Below the pieces are notes generated by a model. That model searched no databases, was not told the DNA's origin, and saw only the letters and a list, made by a program, of their open reading frames with translations. From DCFW01 sp963790715 (GTDB lineage: Bacteria > Bacteroidota > Bacteroidia > Bacteroidales > Bacteroidaceae), in the NCBI GenBank assembly GCA_963790715.1, contig CAWBPN010000009.1, positions 62,001 to 126,000 of the forward strand: DNA of 64,000 nucleotides, in the 5' to 3' direction. This document shows positions 18,748 to 28,001 of this stretch, in pieces. The position numbers were made by a program, and so were the translations under genes. Each line of letters begins with the position of its first letter. Position 1 is the first letter of the stretch.

Positions 18748-19974
18748 ATGAAAGAATTTGTAATATCTGAGACTCCGGTGGAGACAGCTGCTTTGGTGGC
18801 AATTGTCACTCAAACGCAAAACGAACGCAAGACTAACGAGTACCTCGATGAATTGGCTTTTTTGGCCGATACGGCAGGGGCACAGGTGGTTAAACGTTTC
18901 ACGCAACGGCTGGATCAACCTAATTCGGTGACTTATGTTGGTAAGGGTAAGTTGGAGGAAATAAAGAATTGGATTGCCGACAATGAGGTTGGAATGGTTA
19001 TCTTCGATGATGAACTTAGTTCCAAACAAATAAAGAACATTGAAAAAGAATTGCAGGTTAAGATACTTGACCGTACTTCGCTTATATTGGATATTTTTGC
19101 CATGCGTGCGCAAACGTCTAATGCAAAAACGCAAGTGGAACTGGCACAATATAAATATATGTTACCGCGATTAACCCGGTTGTGGACTCACCTTGAACGC
19201 CAAGGCGGAAGCTCCGGCGGAGGCGTGGGATTGCGCGGTCCTGGTGAAACACAGTTGGAAATGGACCGACGCATCATTCTCAATCGAATGGCATTGCTAA
19301 AGCAACGGTTGGCAGACATCGACAAGCAAAAAGAAACGCAACGCAGTAATCGCGGACGATTGATTCGCGTGTCGTTGGTAGGTTACACCAATGTAGGCAA
19401 GTCAACGTTAATGAACCTGTTGTCGAAGAGTAAGGTGTTTGCCGAAAACAAATTGTTTGCCACCTTGGATACCACGGTGCGCAAGGTGACTATTAAGAAT
19501 TTACCTTTTTTGTTGTCTGATACCGTAGGTTTCATCCGTAAGTTGCCGACTGACTTGATAGATTCGTTTAAATCTACTCTTGATGAAGTTCGCGAATCAG
19601 ACCTGCTGTTGCATGTGGTTGACATCTCGCATCCTGATTTTGAAGAACAGATACAAGTGGTCGAGAAAACGCTTTCTGAAATAGGATGCAGCGGCAAGCC
19701 GTCAATAATCATATTCAACAAAATTGATGCTTACTCCTATGTAAAAAAGGACGAAGACGATTTGACACCAAAAACGAAAGAGAATATAACGCTTGAAGAG
19801 TTGAAGAATACTTGGATGGCTAAAATGGACGATAATTGTATTTTTATTTCTGCAAAGAATGTAGAAAATATAGAGACATTGAAAGAATTACTTTATAAAA
19901 GAGTGGGAGAACTGCATGCGCAACGCTTCCCATATAACGATTTTCTTTATCCGATACCTGATAGCGAATCATAG
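18748..19974 (+). CDS. hflX: Ribosome-associated GTPase HflX
   Basis: 408 residues. The N-terminal HflX nucleotide-binding subdomain carries the YVGKGKLEEI motif; a glycine-rich linker reads SSGGGVGLRGPGETQLEMDR; the G domain shows GYTNVGKSTLMNLLS (G1), DTVGFIRKLP (G3) and FNKIDAY (G4). HflX splits stalled 70S ribosomes in stress. The start is fixed by the conserved N-terminus and a -7 box just upstream. The DUF4954 gene follows after 11 bases and is probably co-transcribed. Confidence 0.95.
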   Translation: MKEFVISETPVETAALVAIVTQTQNERKTNEYLDELAFLADTAGAQVVKRFTQRLDQPNSVTYVGKGKLEEIKNWIADNEVGMVIFDDELSSKQIKNIEKELQVKILDRTSLILDIFAMRAQTSNAKTQVELAQYKYMLPRLTRLWTHLERQGGSSGGGVGLRGPGETQLEMDRRIILNRMALLKQRLADIDKQKETQRSNRGRLIRVSLVGYTNVGKSTLMNLLSKSKVFAENKLFATLDTTVRKVTIKNLPFLLSDTVGFIRKLPTDLIDSFKSTLDEVRESDLLLHVVDISHPDFEEQIQVVEKTLSEIGCSGKPSIIIFNKIDAYSYVKKDEDDLTPKTKENITLEELKNTWMAKMDDNCIFISAKNVENIETLKELLYKRVGELHAQRFPYNDFLYPIPDSES

Positions 19975-19985
19975 TTGTAATAAAA

Positions 19986-21977
19986 ATGGAAAGAACATAT
20001 CGTATATTATCAAAGGCTGAAATAAACCAGTTGGAGCGGCAAACCTGCACTGCAGAAGATTGGAGTAAAGTATACGTATCGGAGAATTTCTCTTTAGAGC
20101 AAATAAGCAACGTTAATTTTTCAGGCGTTGTGCATTTGGGTAGATTCAACGGGGTATTTACGTTGCCCGGCGGCATACGTAAGCATGCAGGTTTGCACGA
20201 TGTGACGCTGCACAATGTAACTGTAGGCGATGACTGTTGCATAGAAAATATTCAAAACTATATTTCCAATTATAATATAGGTGAGCATACCTTTATTAAT
20301 AATTGTGGCATTATTGTCGTCGACGGGGCTGCTTCTTTCGGCAACGGATTGACGGTGTCGGTATTGAATGAAACCGGTGGCCGCGATGTGTATATTTATA
20401 ATGAGCTTTCGGCACAACAGGCTTATATTCAAGCTTTCTATCGCCATCGTACAAAGATGATCGAGAAAATGAAGAAGCTGACTGAGGAATATACCGCCAA
20501 GCATACGGCTACGTATGGCACTATCGGCTCGCATGTGTCTTTGACGAATGTTGGGCAGATACAAAATGTGTGCATAGGCGACTACTGTACTGCTTTCGGT
20601 ACAAGCCGTCTGTTTAACGGCACTATAAATAGTGACCGCGAAGCGCCTGTGAATATAGGTTATGGAGTGATAGCCGAAGATTTTATCATATCATCCGGTT
20701 CTTCAATAACCGATAGTGTGGCATTGGAAAGATGTTTTGTAGGCCAGGCTTGCCATTTGGGACATTTCTTTTCAGCCTCCAACGCCTTGTTTTTCAGTAA
20801 TTGCGTGGGTGAGAACGGAGAATCATGCGCCATATTTGCAGGCCCGTATACGGTGACGCATCATAAATCCACTTTGTTGATTGCCGGTATGTTTTCATTT
20901 ATGAATGCCGGTTCGGGCGCAAACCAAAGTAATCACATGTATAAGTTGGGGCCTGTGCACCAGGGCACGCTTGAGCGCGGAGTGAAAACTGCTTCGGATT
21001 CGTATGTGTTGTGGCCAGCATGTGTCGGCACTTTTTCATTGGTTATGGGGCGTCATGTAAATCATCCCGACACATCCGACATGCCTTTTTCGTATTTGAT
21101 AGAGCAAGCCGGCAGTTCATATTTGGTTCCTGCCGTGAATTTGCGCAGCGTGGGTACCATTCGTGATGTTAAGAAATGGCCAAAGCGCGACAACCGTACC
21201 GACCCTCATTGCCTTGACATTATCAATTATTCGCTTTTCAATCCTTATACGGTGCAGAAAATGTTTGCCGGCATACGCAAATTGAAAGATTTGCAACGTA
21301 TTGCCGGAGAAAACGTAGATTCGTATCTTTATCAGGATATGATAATCACAAAACGTTCGCTGACAAAGGGACTAATATATTATAATATCGGCATTACCAA
21401 ATATTTGGGTAATTGCATGATACATTGTTTTGACGGAAGAGAAGTCCATACCGAAGCCGAATTGCAGGCTTGCTTTAAAACCGATTGCGGTGATGGCAAC
21501 GGAAAATGGGTGGATATATCCGGCTTGATTATCCCCATGAGTGCGGTTGACCGGTTGATGGACGACATAGAAAGCGAGAAGATAAACTCTCTTGATGAGA
21601 TATCAGCTGCTTTCGACGAGATGAATAAGCATTACAGGAATTACGAATGGACTTGGGTTTATCATCATTTCAAGGAATATTTCGGTATTGATTTGCACAA
21701 GATTACCAAAGTGGAAGCTATCAGAGTGGTGAATAAATGGAAAGACTCGGTAGTGAAACTGGATTCAATGCTTTATGAGGATGCTAAGAAAGAATTTTCA
21801 TCCGTAAGCATGACCGGATTCGGTGTTGACGGAGGCATAAAAGAGAAAAAGAGTGATTTTGAACAAGTGCGAGGCGACTTTGAAACAAATCCGTTTGTTA
21901 TGGAAATAGCCGAACATATAAAGAATAAAACGGCAAAAGCCAACGAGGTTATTAGCATGCTCAAAAAAATGCAATAA
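19986..21977 (+). CDS. DUF4954-family protein with left-handed beta-helix-like repeats
   Basis: 663 residues; recognised as the conserved Bacteroidetes DUF4954 family, function unknown. The first 400 residues have hexapeptide-like spacing (VGDDCCIENIQNY, IGEHTFINNCGII, GDYCTAFGTSRLF, VGQACHLGHFFSASNALFF) as in left-handed beta-helix acyl/nucleotidyl transferases; the last 250 are mainly helical. No signal peptide, so cytoplasmic. It is likely co-transcribed with hflX. Confidence 0.8.
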   Translation: MERTYRILSKAEINQLERQTCTAEDWSKVYVSENFSLEQISNVNFSGVVHLGRFNGVFTLPGGIRKHAGLHDVTLHNVTVGDDCCIENIQNYISNYNIGEHTFINNCGIIVVDGAASFGNGLTVSVLNETGGRDVYIYNELSAQQAYIQAFYRHRTKMIEKMKKLTEEYTAKHTATYGTIGSHVSLTNVGQIQNVCIGDYCTAFGTSRLFNGTINSDREAPVNIGYGVIAEDFIISSGSSITDSVALERCFVGQACHLGHFFSASNALFFSNCVGENGESCAIFAGPYTVTHHKSTLLIAGMFSFMNAGSGANQSNHMYKLGPVHQGTLERGVKTASDSYVLWPACVGTFSLVMGRHVNHPDTSDMPFSYLIEQAGSSYLVPAVNLRSVGTIRDVKKWPKRDNRTDPHCLDIINYSLFNPYTVQKMFAGIRKLKDLQRIAGENVDSYLYQDMIITKRSLTKGLIYYNIGITKYLGNCMIHCFDGREVHTEAELQACFKTDCGDGNGKWVDISGLIIPMSAVDRLMDDIESEKINSLDEISAAFDEMNKHYRNYEWTWVYHHFKEYFGIDLHKITKVEAIRVVNKWKDSVVKLDSMLYEDAKKEFSSVSMTGFGVDGGIKEKKSDFEQVRGDFETNPFVMEIAEHIKNKTAKANEVISMLKKMQ

Positions 21978-22085
21978 TTTTTTTGCCTATACCGTGCAGT
22001 ATTTTTGTATTTCTGCATTTAGTTATTAGACGTTGATTTTTATAATCATAATCATACTCCAGGGTTAGTAACTAAATAATATGGT

Positions 22086-22898
22086 ATGAAAAAGGGAAAA
22101 AGTATTTTGGGGGGCATTGCCTTCTTGTTTGCTATGGCATTATCATTTATGTCATGTTCAATTAATAATGATGACGGTTGCGATTATAATAATAGTTATT
22201 TGGATATTGCAGCCGTTGTGACTTCAGGTGATTCGTGTTATTTTATTGGAAGTGGGGGAGAAAAATATATACCTACGCCGAAATATACTAATACGAACAA
22301 TATTAAAAGTGCTGCGATAGTGTTCAGAATATTGAATGATGAATCCACATCGCAGGTAAAACAGTTTCGTATTCAGCTTAATCAGGATCCCGTAAAATTG
22401 GATGCTACAGTAGATTCCGCACCTACGGTTGCCAAACTTGATTCTGTAAAGAATGATTCTATTTTGGACTTTAATCCTGTTTATTACATTAATAATCAAT
22501 ATTTGGTTATGGCAATAAATTATAATATTGATACAAGACTTCATTATTTCACGCTGTGTTATGCGGCTGATAAAGGTTTTGTTACGTCTGGTTCTAAAAA
22601 TGTTCCGGATACATTAAAGTTTATTCTGCGCCATAATGCAAATAATGATGCGGCTTCGCCATATACTTCAAGTTATTTGTACCAAAGCACAAATAAAATT
22701 TCATGTTATTGCAAAAGCTTTGATATTGGCAGTATATTAAGTGCTGCATATAAACAGAGCGGTAAATCAACAATGTACATAGATATTCAGGCAAAGACTC
22801 ACCAACAGGGTAGTAGTGTATGTACGATTAGTCACAACGGTTTTACATATCCGCTAAGTAGTTCGTCCAAGACTTTATATGAAGGAAAAATTAAATAA
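22086..22898 (+). CDS. NigD-like lipoprotein
   Basis: 270 residues with a lipoprotein signal (FLFAMALSFMSCS). The layout fits the NigD-like family: an N-terminal OB-like part (YLDIAAVVTSGDSCYFI), a link with NDSILDFNPVYYINNQYLV, then a C-terminal domain with LKFILRHNANNDAASPYTSS. NigD was named from a bacteriocin-immunity cluster in Bacteroides, but most members are uncharacterised surface lipoproteins. It overlaps the next gene by 20 bases, so the two are translationally linked. Confidence 0.65.
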   Translation: MKKGKSILGGIAFLFAMALSFMSCSINNDDGCDYNNSYLDIAAVVTSGDSCYFIGSGGEKYIPTPKYTNTNNIKSAAIVFRILNDESTSQVKQFRIQLNQDPVKLDATVDSAPTVAKLDSVKNDSILDFNPVYYINNQYLVMAINYNIDTRLHYFTLCYAADKGFVTSGSKNVPDTLKFILRHNANNDAASPYTSSYLYQSTNKISCYCKSFDIGSILSAAYKQSGKSTMYIDIQAKTHQQGSSVCTISHNGFTYPLSSSSKTLYEGKIK

Positions 22899-24192
22899 TG
22901 AAAAATGGTTGATGGACATCCGTCGGAAGATGGAGGATTTTTCAGTCAATCCTCCGGACGACGGGTGGAATAAAGTGGAGAGATCTCTTGTTAATTCTCC
23001 ACAAAAAAGACGAGTGTTTCCTTTGAAATACCGTCTGCTGGTAAGTGCAGCTGTTATAGCTTCACTTATCGGCTTTTTCTCAATTCTTCACTATGTTTAT
23101 TCTCCTTCATACATGATGAAGAAAGAAGCGGCTACGGTAAGTGTGGCATCCTCAGTATCGCATTGTAATAATACAAAAGTTCCTGCTGCCAATATAAGTA
23201 ATACTTCAGGTACTAATTCGTTATTTGCACGGGTAAGTGCTAACGGTTCAGGTTCGGTTAACAATTCCGGTTCTAATAATTCTTCCTTACCTGGTGGATC
23301 AACTAACGCCATACCGGCAACCCATGCATTGAATGAGACTTTAACCAAGTCGGAACAAACTAATGTCCCTCAACAAAAGACATCTCAATCAGAGCAAGTA
23401 TTGCCTCCGTCTCAACAAACAACTACGTCTCAGCAAACCTCACAAACTCAACAGACTTCAAAGTCAGTACACACGTCACAACACGAACAACATAATAATC
23501 AAACAACGACACGTCGTATATATCGACATAATAATTCACAAACAGAATTGGAAGGCAAATACAAACACGGAGGGTGGTCGATGTCTCTGGCTATGGCTAG
23601 CGCAGGTTCAGGCAATATGCAGGCTGAAGGTAATAGTGCTCCGATGGCTGATGATTGCTATGATTGGCTTAACACATCTTTGTTGTCAAAAAACGATAGA
23701 AGCGATTTAATAGGTGAGTCAAGAGTAAAATTAAAGCATCGCCAACCTATTCATCTCGGAATAACGGTGAGTAAACGGTTGAGTAATCGTTTCAGCTTGC
23801 AAACAGGTTTAACCGGGACATATTTACTGTCGGTGCCTAAAGATGATGCATTGGGTAGCAATTATGATCAACATATATATTATGTAGGCATTCCTGTCAG
23901 TTTGAGTTATTTATTGTATAGGTATAATAGTTTTTCAGTTTATTGGTCAAACGGAGTTGAAGTTGAAAAGTGCGTTTATGCCAAACAGGGTGATACGAAT
24001 TTAAAAATGCATAAATTGCAGTGGTCGGTAAATTCTGCCATTGGTGCACAATACCATATAGCAAGACATCTAGCTGTGTTTGTCGAACCTGGTGTCAGTT
24101 ATTACTGGGGAAACGGTACTGATATAAAAACATACAGAACCGAACATCCATGTAGTGTGGACATCCATTTCGGGCTTAAGTTAGATTACTAA
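22879..24192 (+). CDS. Single-span membrane protein with C-terminal beta-barrel-like domain, probably a sigma-factor partner
   Basis: 437 residues. A cytoplasmic start with the recurring PPDDGWNKVERSL motif, one membrane span (about 51-71, YRLLVSAAVIASLIGFFSIL), a long Ser/Asn then Gln/Thr-rich linker (about 90-215), and a C-terminal domain with alternating beta pattern (PIHLGITVSKRLSNRFSLQT; VDIHFGLKLDY) like porin-family barrels. The membrane-tethered layout beside an ECF sigma suggests anti-sigma function. The order (this gene, then sigma) is the reverse of the more usual one. Alternative start: Met12. Confidence 0.6.
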   Translation: MKEKLNNEKWLMDIRRKMEDFSVNPPDDGWNKVERSLVNSPQKRRVFPLKYRLLVSAAVIASLIGFFSILHYVYSPSYMMKKEAATVSVASSVSHCNNTKVPAANISNTSGTNSLFARVSANGSGSVNNSGSNNSSLPGGSTNAIPATHALNETLTKSEQTNVPQQKTSQSEQVLPPSQQTTTSQQTSQTQQTSKSVHTSQHEQHNNQTTTRRIYRHNNSQTELEGKYKHGGWSMSLAMASAGSGNMQAEGNSAPMADDCYDWLNTSLLSKNDRSDLIGESRVKLKHRQPIHLGITVSKRLSNRFSLQTGLTGTYLLSVPKDDALGSNYDQHIYYVGIPVSLSYLLYRYNSFSVYWSNGVEVEKCVYAKQGDTNLKMHKLQWSVNSAIGAQYHIARHLAVFVEPGVSYYWGNGTDIKTYRTEHPCSVDIHFGLKLDY

Positions 24193-24198
24193 AAGCGC

Positions 24199-24735
24199 AT
24201 GACTGATTTAGAGATAGAAAAAGGGTGCAAACAAGGTGATAATAAGGCGCGTAAGGAGTTGTATATTCGTTATAGCGGACTTATGCTTGCTCTTATCATG
24301 CGATATGTCGGTGATAAAGAGCAAGCTGAAGACTTGTTGCATGACGGTTTTATTTCGGTTTTCGGTTCATTTGATAAATTCGTATGGCGCGGCGATGGTT
24401 CGTTGCGTGCATGGATGAGCCGTTTATTCGTCAATGTGGCTTTAGGGTGGTTACGCGATAAAAAAAACTTTGAAGTATCTGTTGACGAAATACCAGATGC
24501 CGAAGATGATTCCGAAGAGCCGGATGTGGCGCAGATACCTCAGGAACTTATCATGCAGTTTATTACCGAATTACCTACCGGTTATCGCACCGTGTTCAAC
24601 TTATATGCAATAGAAGGTTTGCAGCATAAGGAAATAGCCAAAATGTTAAATATAACCGAACGTTCTTCTTCTTCACAATTATTTAGAGCTAAAAAAATTT
24701 TGGCTCATCGTATTCTTGCATACTTAGGGAAATAA
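24199..24735 (+). CDS. ECF-type RNA polymerase sigma factor (second)
   Basis: 178 residues. Region 2: DKEQAEDLLHDGFISVFGSF and the region 2.4-like SLRAWMSRLFVNVALGWLR; region 4: LPTGYRTVFNLYAIEGLQHK, EIAKMLNITERSSSSQLFRA. It starts 6 bases after the membrane-barrel protein and ends just before a terminator at 24811. It probably controls genes for envelope proteins; direct targets cannot be read here. It is not of the FecR/SusC subtype found at 3508. Confidence 0.9.
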   Translation: MTDLEIEKGCKQGDNKARKELYIRYSGLMLALIMRYVGDKEQAEDLLHDGFISVFGSFDKFVWRGDGSLRAWMSRLFVNVALGWLRDKKNFEVSVDEIPDAEDDSEEPDVAQIPQELIMQFITELPTGYRTVFNLYAIEGLQHKEIAKMLNITERSSSSQLFRAKKILAHRILAYLGK

Positions 24736-24810
24736 GTATTAACAAAGCATCATTGCACCTTTTCTCTTCGTACATACAGCGACGGATGGATTTGTTTTAA
24801 TATTAATTGG

Positions 24811-24838
24811 TAAAGTTGCATATTGCATGCAACTTTTT
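24811..24838 (+). terminator. Rho-independent terminator after the second ECF sigma gene
   Basis: A perfect 9-pair stem AAGTTGCAT (24813-24821) with ATGCAACTT (24827-24835), 5-base loop, followed by further T. It separates the sigma cluster from the next barrel gene. Confidence 0.75.
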
Positions 24839-24883
24839 GTATGGGTTATTCGTCTATTAAGAAAATAATTAAAACAAATATTT

Positions 24884-26974
24884 ATGGAAAAGAGGTTGAT
24901 TACGTTTATTATTATTATAAGCTGCGTAATGTTCACGAAAGCCCAAACAAGCAAGAAAGACACTACATCGTTGGAGTTGCAAGGTGTGACATGTACGGCT
25001 GCCAATGTTATCAGAAAAGCGGACAGACAAATAATCCTGCCGAGTAAATTCCAATTAAAGAGCTCAACCAACGGATTGGATTTGTTGGAGAATTTGCATC
25101 TAAGTCGTGTGAATGTCGATTTATTTAATAATAAAGTCACTTCATCCATTCCGGGTGATGTGCAACTGCGAATAAACGGCGTAAAGGCTAATATACAGCA
25201 GGTTATGGGATTACGTCCTGCTGATATAAAAAAGATAGAGTATCATGATGATCCCGGAATGCGCTATGGTGAAAATGTGGCGTCCGTCATAGACTATATA
25301 ACATATCGCCCTACTTCCGGCGGGTATATAAGTGCAGATCTCAGGGAATCACCGTTTACCGGCTTCGGAGACGACGGCCTGAATATGTCTTTCAACAATA
25401 AAAAATCACAATTCGGAACAAACTTATGGTGGGATCATCGTGATTTAAACGGATATTGGCGTGTTAATACCAAAACGTTCAATTTTGCCGACGGCACATC
25501 TCTTACCCGCAAGGAGCAAGGCTATCCTACTAAAGTGATGAATTCAAATTTATGGAGTAACTTTTATTATAATTACCAGAATGATGACAAATGGTTTTTC
25601 AATGCTACATTATCTTTAAGTGACAATTTTGATAAATGGCCTACAGTACACAGTTTGCTTTATCCTGTGTCAGATCCAGAGAACTCTGTTGACATGCATG
25701 ATAACAGTAGGAATGTAGGGCTTTATCCGTCGTTGGATTTGTACTTTCAACGTAATTATTTACATGACCAGCATTTGGTTGTGGATGTTGTGGGTACGTA
25801 TATGCATACTCATAATCAAAGGAATTATTCGGAGTCGAAAAATGATTCGGTGCTTACGGACATCAATTCAGATATAAAAGGGAAAAAGTATTCGGTTATT
25901 GCCGAAGCCATTTACGAAAAAGGCTTATGGAAGACGAATACATTAAGCGTTGGTGCAAGATATTACCAGGCGTATGCCGACAACAACTATTTAGGTACAG
26001 TAACTACTACAACCAGTATGCAGGAAGGTCGTTCGGCGGCTTTCGCGGAGTTGAAAGGGAAAGTAAAGAAGTTTAATTATTCTGCCGGTTCTTATTTGGC
26101 TTATTTGTGGACGCAACAGGGTGATGACAGTTATCATAAGGTGGTTGTGTATCCTAAGGCAACGTTAGGGTATGCGTTTTCAGATAAAGCTTTCTTGCAA
26201 TATACCGGAAGTTTGGCATATAACACACCTAATTTGTCGGATTTGAGTAATGTGGAACAAGTAATCGACTCATTGCAAATACGTAGAGGCAATCCTAATT
26301 TGAATGTGTCGCGCAATTGGTCGAATAATCTTTATTTTGAATGGAGCAAAGGCATATTCAAGTCGGGGCTGAACCTTTTTTATATGTATCAGGATAAGCC
26401 GGTGATGGAAGAGACTTTGCGTGAGAATGATAAGTTTATCCGCACCAATCTTAATCAAAGAAGTTGGCAAAAGTTTAATCCTGAACTGACGCTTAATGTA
26501 GGTCCGATAAAAAAGATACTGAATGTAGAGTTCGTAGGCGGTATGAATTATTTCGATAGCAAAGGCGTTGATTATCATCATTGTTATACCAATTGGTATT
26601 ATCATGTGCAAGCTACTGCAAACTATAAGAATTTAACGGCTATGTTTATGATGTATAGTCATGAGAATGATTTTTACGGTGAAACATTGACATACGGTGA
26701 GAACTTTCACATGTTGATGTTGAAGTATAAATATAAAAACGTTAATTTTGGCATAGGCGCATTGAATCCTTTTGTAGGGCACAACAGTTACAACCGTCCT
26801 ACGGAAAATTGGAGCAAATACGCTCCGTCGCACAACACATGGTACTTGCGCGATTCATCGCATCTCTTTTTTGCCACTTTATCATGGGATATAAGTTTCG
26901 GTACAAAGTATAATGCAAAACAAAAATTATTGAACAATTCCGATAAAGATGCAGGTACGATGAAAAGTAATTAA
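24884..26974 (+). CDS. Outer-membrane beta-barrel receptor-like protein, no regulatory domain
   Basis: 696 residues with a signal peptide (ITFIIIISCVMFTKAQT). It lacks the carboxypeptidase-like domain; a plug-like region appears directly (LRINGVKANIQQVMGLRPAD, then IKKIEYHDDPGMRYGENVAS), followed by barrel strands to the end. The last strand (LFFATLSWDISFG) is followed by about 24 basic, polar residues, an unusual tail. Probably a TonB-dependent-like transporter of unknown substrate. It may belong to the regulon of the ECF sigma encoded just upstream. Confidence 0.75.
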   Translation: MEKRLITFIIIISCVMFTKAQTSKKDTTSLELQGVTCTAANVIRKADRQIILPSKFQLKSSTNGLDLLENLHLSRVNVDLFNNKVTSSIPGDVQLRINGVKANIQQVMGLRPADIKKIEYHDDPGMRYGENVASVIDYITYRPTSGGYISADLRESPFTGFGDDGLNMSFNNKKSQFGTNLWWDHRDLNGYWRVNTKTFNFADGTSLTRKEQGYPTKVMNSNLWSNFYYNYQNDDKWFFNATLSLSDNFDKWPTVHSLLYPVSDPENSVDMHDNSRNVGLYPSLDLYFQRNYLHDQHLVVDVVGTYMHTHNQRNYSESKNDSVLTDINSDIKGKKYSVIAEAIYEKGLWKTNTLSVGARYYQAYADNNYLGTVTTTTSMQEGRSAAFAELKGKVKKFNYSAGSYLAYLWTQQGDDSYHKVVVYPKATLGYAFSDKAFLQYTGSLAYNTPNLSDLSNVEQVIDSLQIRRGNPNLNVSRNWSNNLYFEWSKGIFKSGLNLFYMYQDKPVMEETLRENDKFIRTNLNQRSWQKFNPELTLNVGPIKKILNVEFVGGMNYFDSKGVDYHHCYTNWYYHVQATANYKNLTAMFMMYSHENDFYGETLTYGENFHMLMLKYKYKNVNFGIGALNPFVGHNSYNRPTENWSKYAPSHNTWYLRDSSHLFFATLSWDISFGTKYNAKQKLLNNSDKDAGTMKSN

Positions 26975-26996
26975 AAAATTTATATATTTGTCCGGT

Positions 26997-28001
26997 ATGA
27001 AGAATATCGGACTTTATATAATATGCCTTTTCCTGTTCGCCTGTAACCGTTATGATAAACCGGTGCCGGACGCCGCTCCTTCAGTGTATTTTTGGCGCAC
27101 TACGCTGGATTTGGACAAGGAGGAAATATCTTTTCTGCGCATTCACGGCATAAAGAAGATGTATGTGCGGTTCTTCGATGTAGAACTTGATAATCAAGGA
27201 CATCCGGCACCTGTTGGGACGATCGCTTTTTCACACTCGGTTCCACGCGGCATTAAGATTATTCCTGTGGTGTATGTCGAATATACGTGCTTGAAGCAAC
27301 CGGATACTTTGGCTGCTAAAATAGTCAAACGTGTAATGGCTATGAGTGATACGAATGATGTACCCATTGATGAACTACAGATTGATTGCGACTGGACTAA
27401 ACATACTCAAAAGAATTATTTTGAACTGTTACGCGCCGTCAAGCGAAGATTGCGTGGGCGTCGCCTGTCGGTTACCGTGCGTTTGCACCAGTTGGCACTT
27501 GACGTTCCTCCTGCCGATTATGGAGTGTTGATGTGCTACAATACCGGCAATTTACGTAGTTATGATTCCTGCAATCCTATACTTGACATCAAAGATGTTA
27601 AGCCGTTTGCGAAATACGTGTCAAAGTATAGCCTGCCTTTATGTGTGGCATATCCGGTATTTAGTTGGAACTTATTGTTTGGAAATAGACAATTTCGTGC
27701 TATATTGCGCGATGTAAATCTTGGTGATTCTACGAATTACAGAAAGATGTCGCCTAAGTTATATAAGGTTGTTCGCAGTCATTCCGTTCCTTCTCCGGAT
27801 CTTAACAGTTTCGGAATGATGCTGCGAAGAGGTGATGAGATAAAAGTTGATGAAGTGGCTACTGCTGATATTCTGAAAATCAATTCCATGCTTGCAAAGA
27901 AGCGTCCGTCATTAGACAAGCAAGTTGTTCTTTACAGTCTGAATTCAAAAGACCTAAATAAATATAAGCCTTATGAAATTAAAAAAATTTATTGTCGTTA
28001 G
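26997..28001 (+). CDS. Lipoprotein with TIM-barrel-like (DUF3142-type) features
   Basis: 334 residues from ATG 26997; a TTG at 26988 in frame would add three residues but lies inside a -7-like box (TATATTTG, 26983-26990). Lipoprotein signal ends LFLFACNRYD. The body resembles DUF3142/glycoside-hydrolase-like barrels: SFLRIHGIKKMYVRFFDVEL, IDELQIDCDWTKHTQ (an acidic beta-strand end), LSVTVRLHQLAL, YGVLMCYNTGNLR. Enzyme activity is not established. It starts 22 bases after the barrel gene and overlaps the next gene by 29 bases. Confidence 0.6.
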   Translation: MKNIGLYIICLFLFACNRYDKPVPDAAPSVYFWRTTLDLDKEEISFLRIHGIKKMYVRFFDVELDNQGHPAPVGTIAFSHSVPRGIKIIPVVYVEYTCLKQPDTLAAKIVKRVMAMSDTNDVPIDELQIDCDWTKHTQKNYFELLRAVKRRLRGRRLSVTVRLHQLALDVPPADYGVLMCYNTGNLRSYDSCNPILDIKDVKPFAKYVSKYSLPLCVAYPVFSWNLLFGNRQFRAILRDVNLGDSTNYRKMSPKLYKVVRSHSVPSPDLNSFGMMLRRGDEIKVDEVATADILKINSMLAKKRPSLDKQVVLYSLNSKDLNKYKPYEIKKIYCR

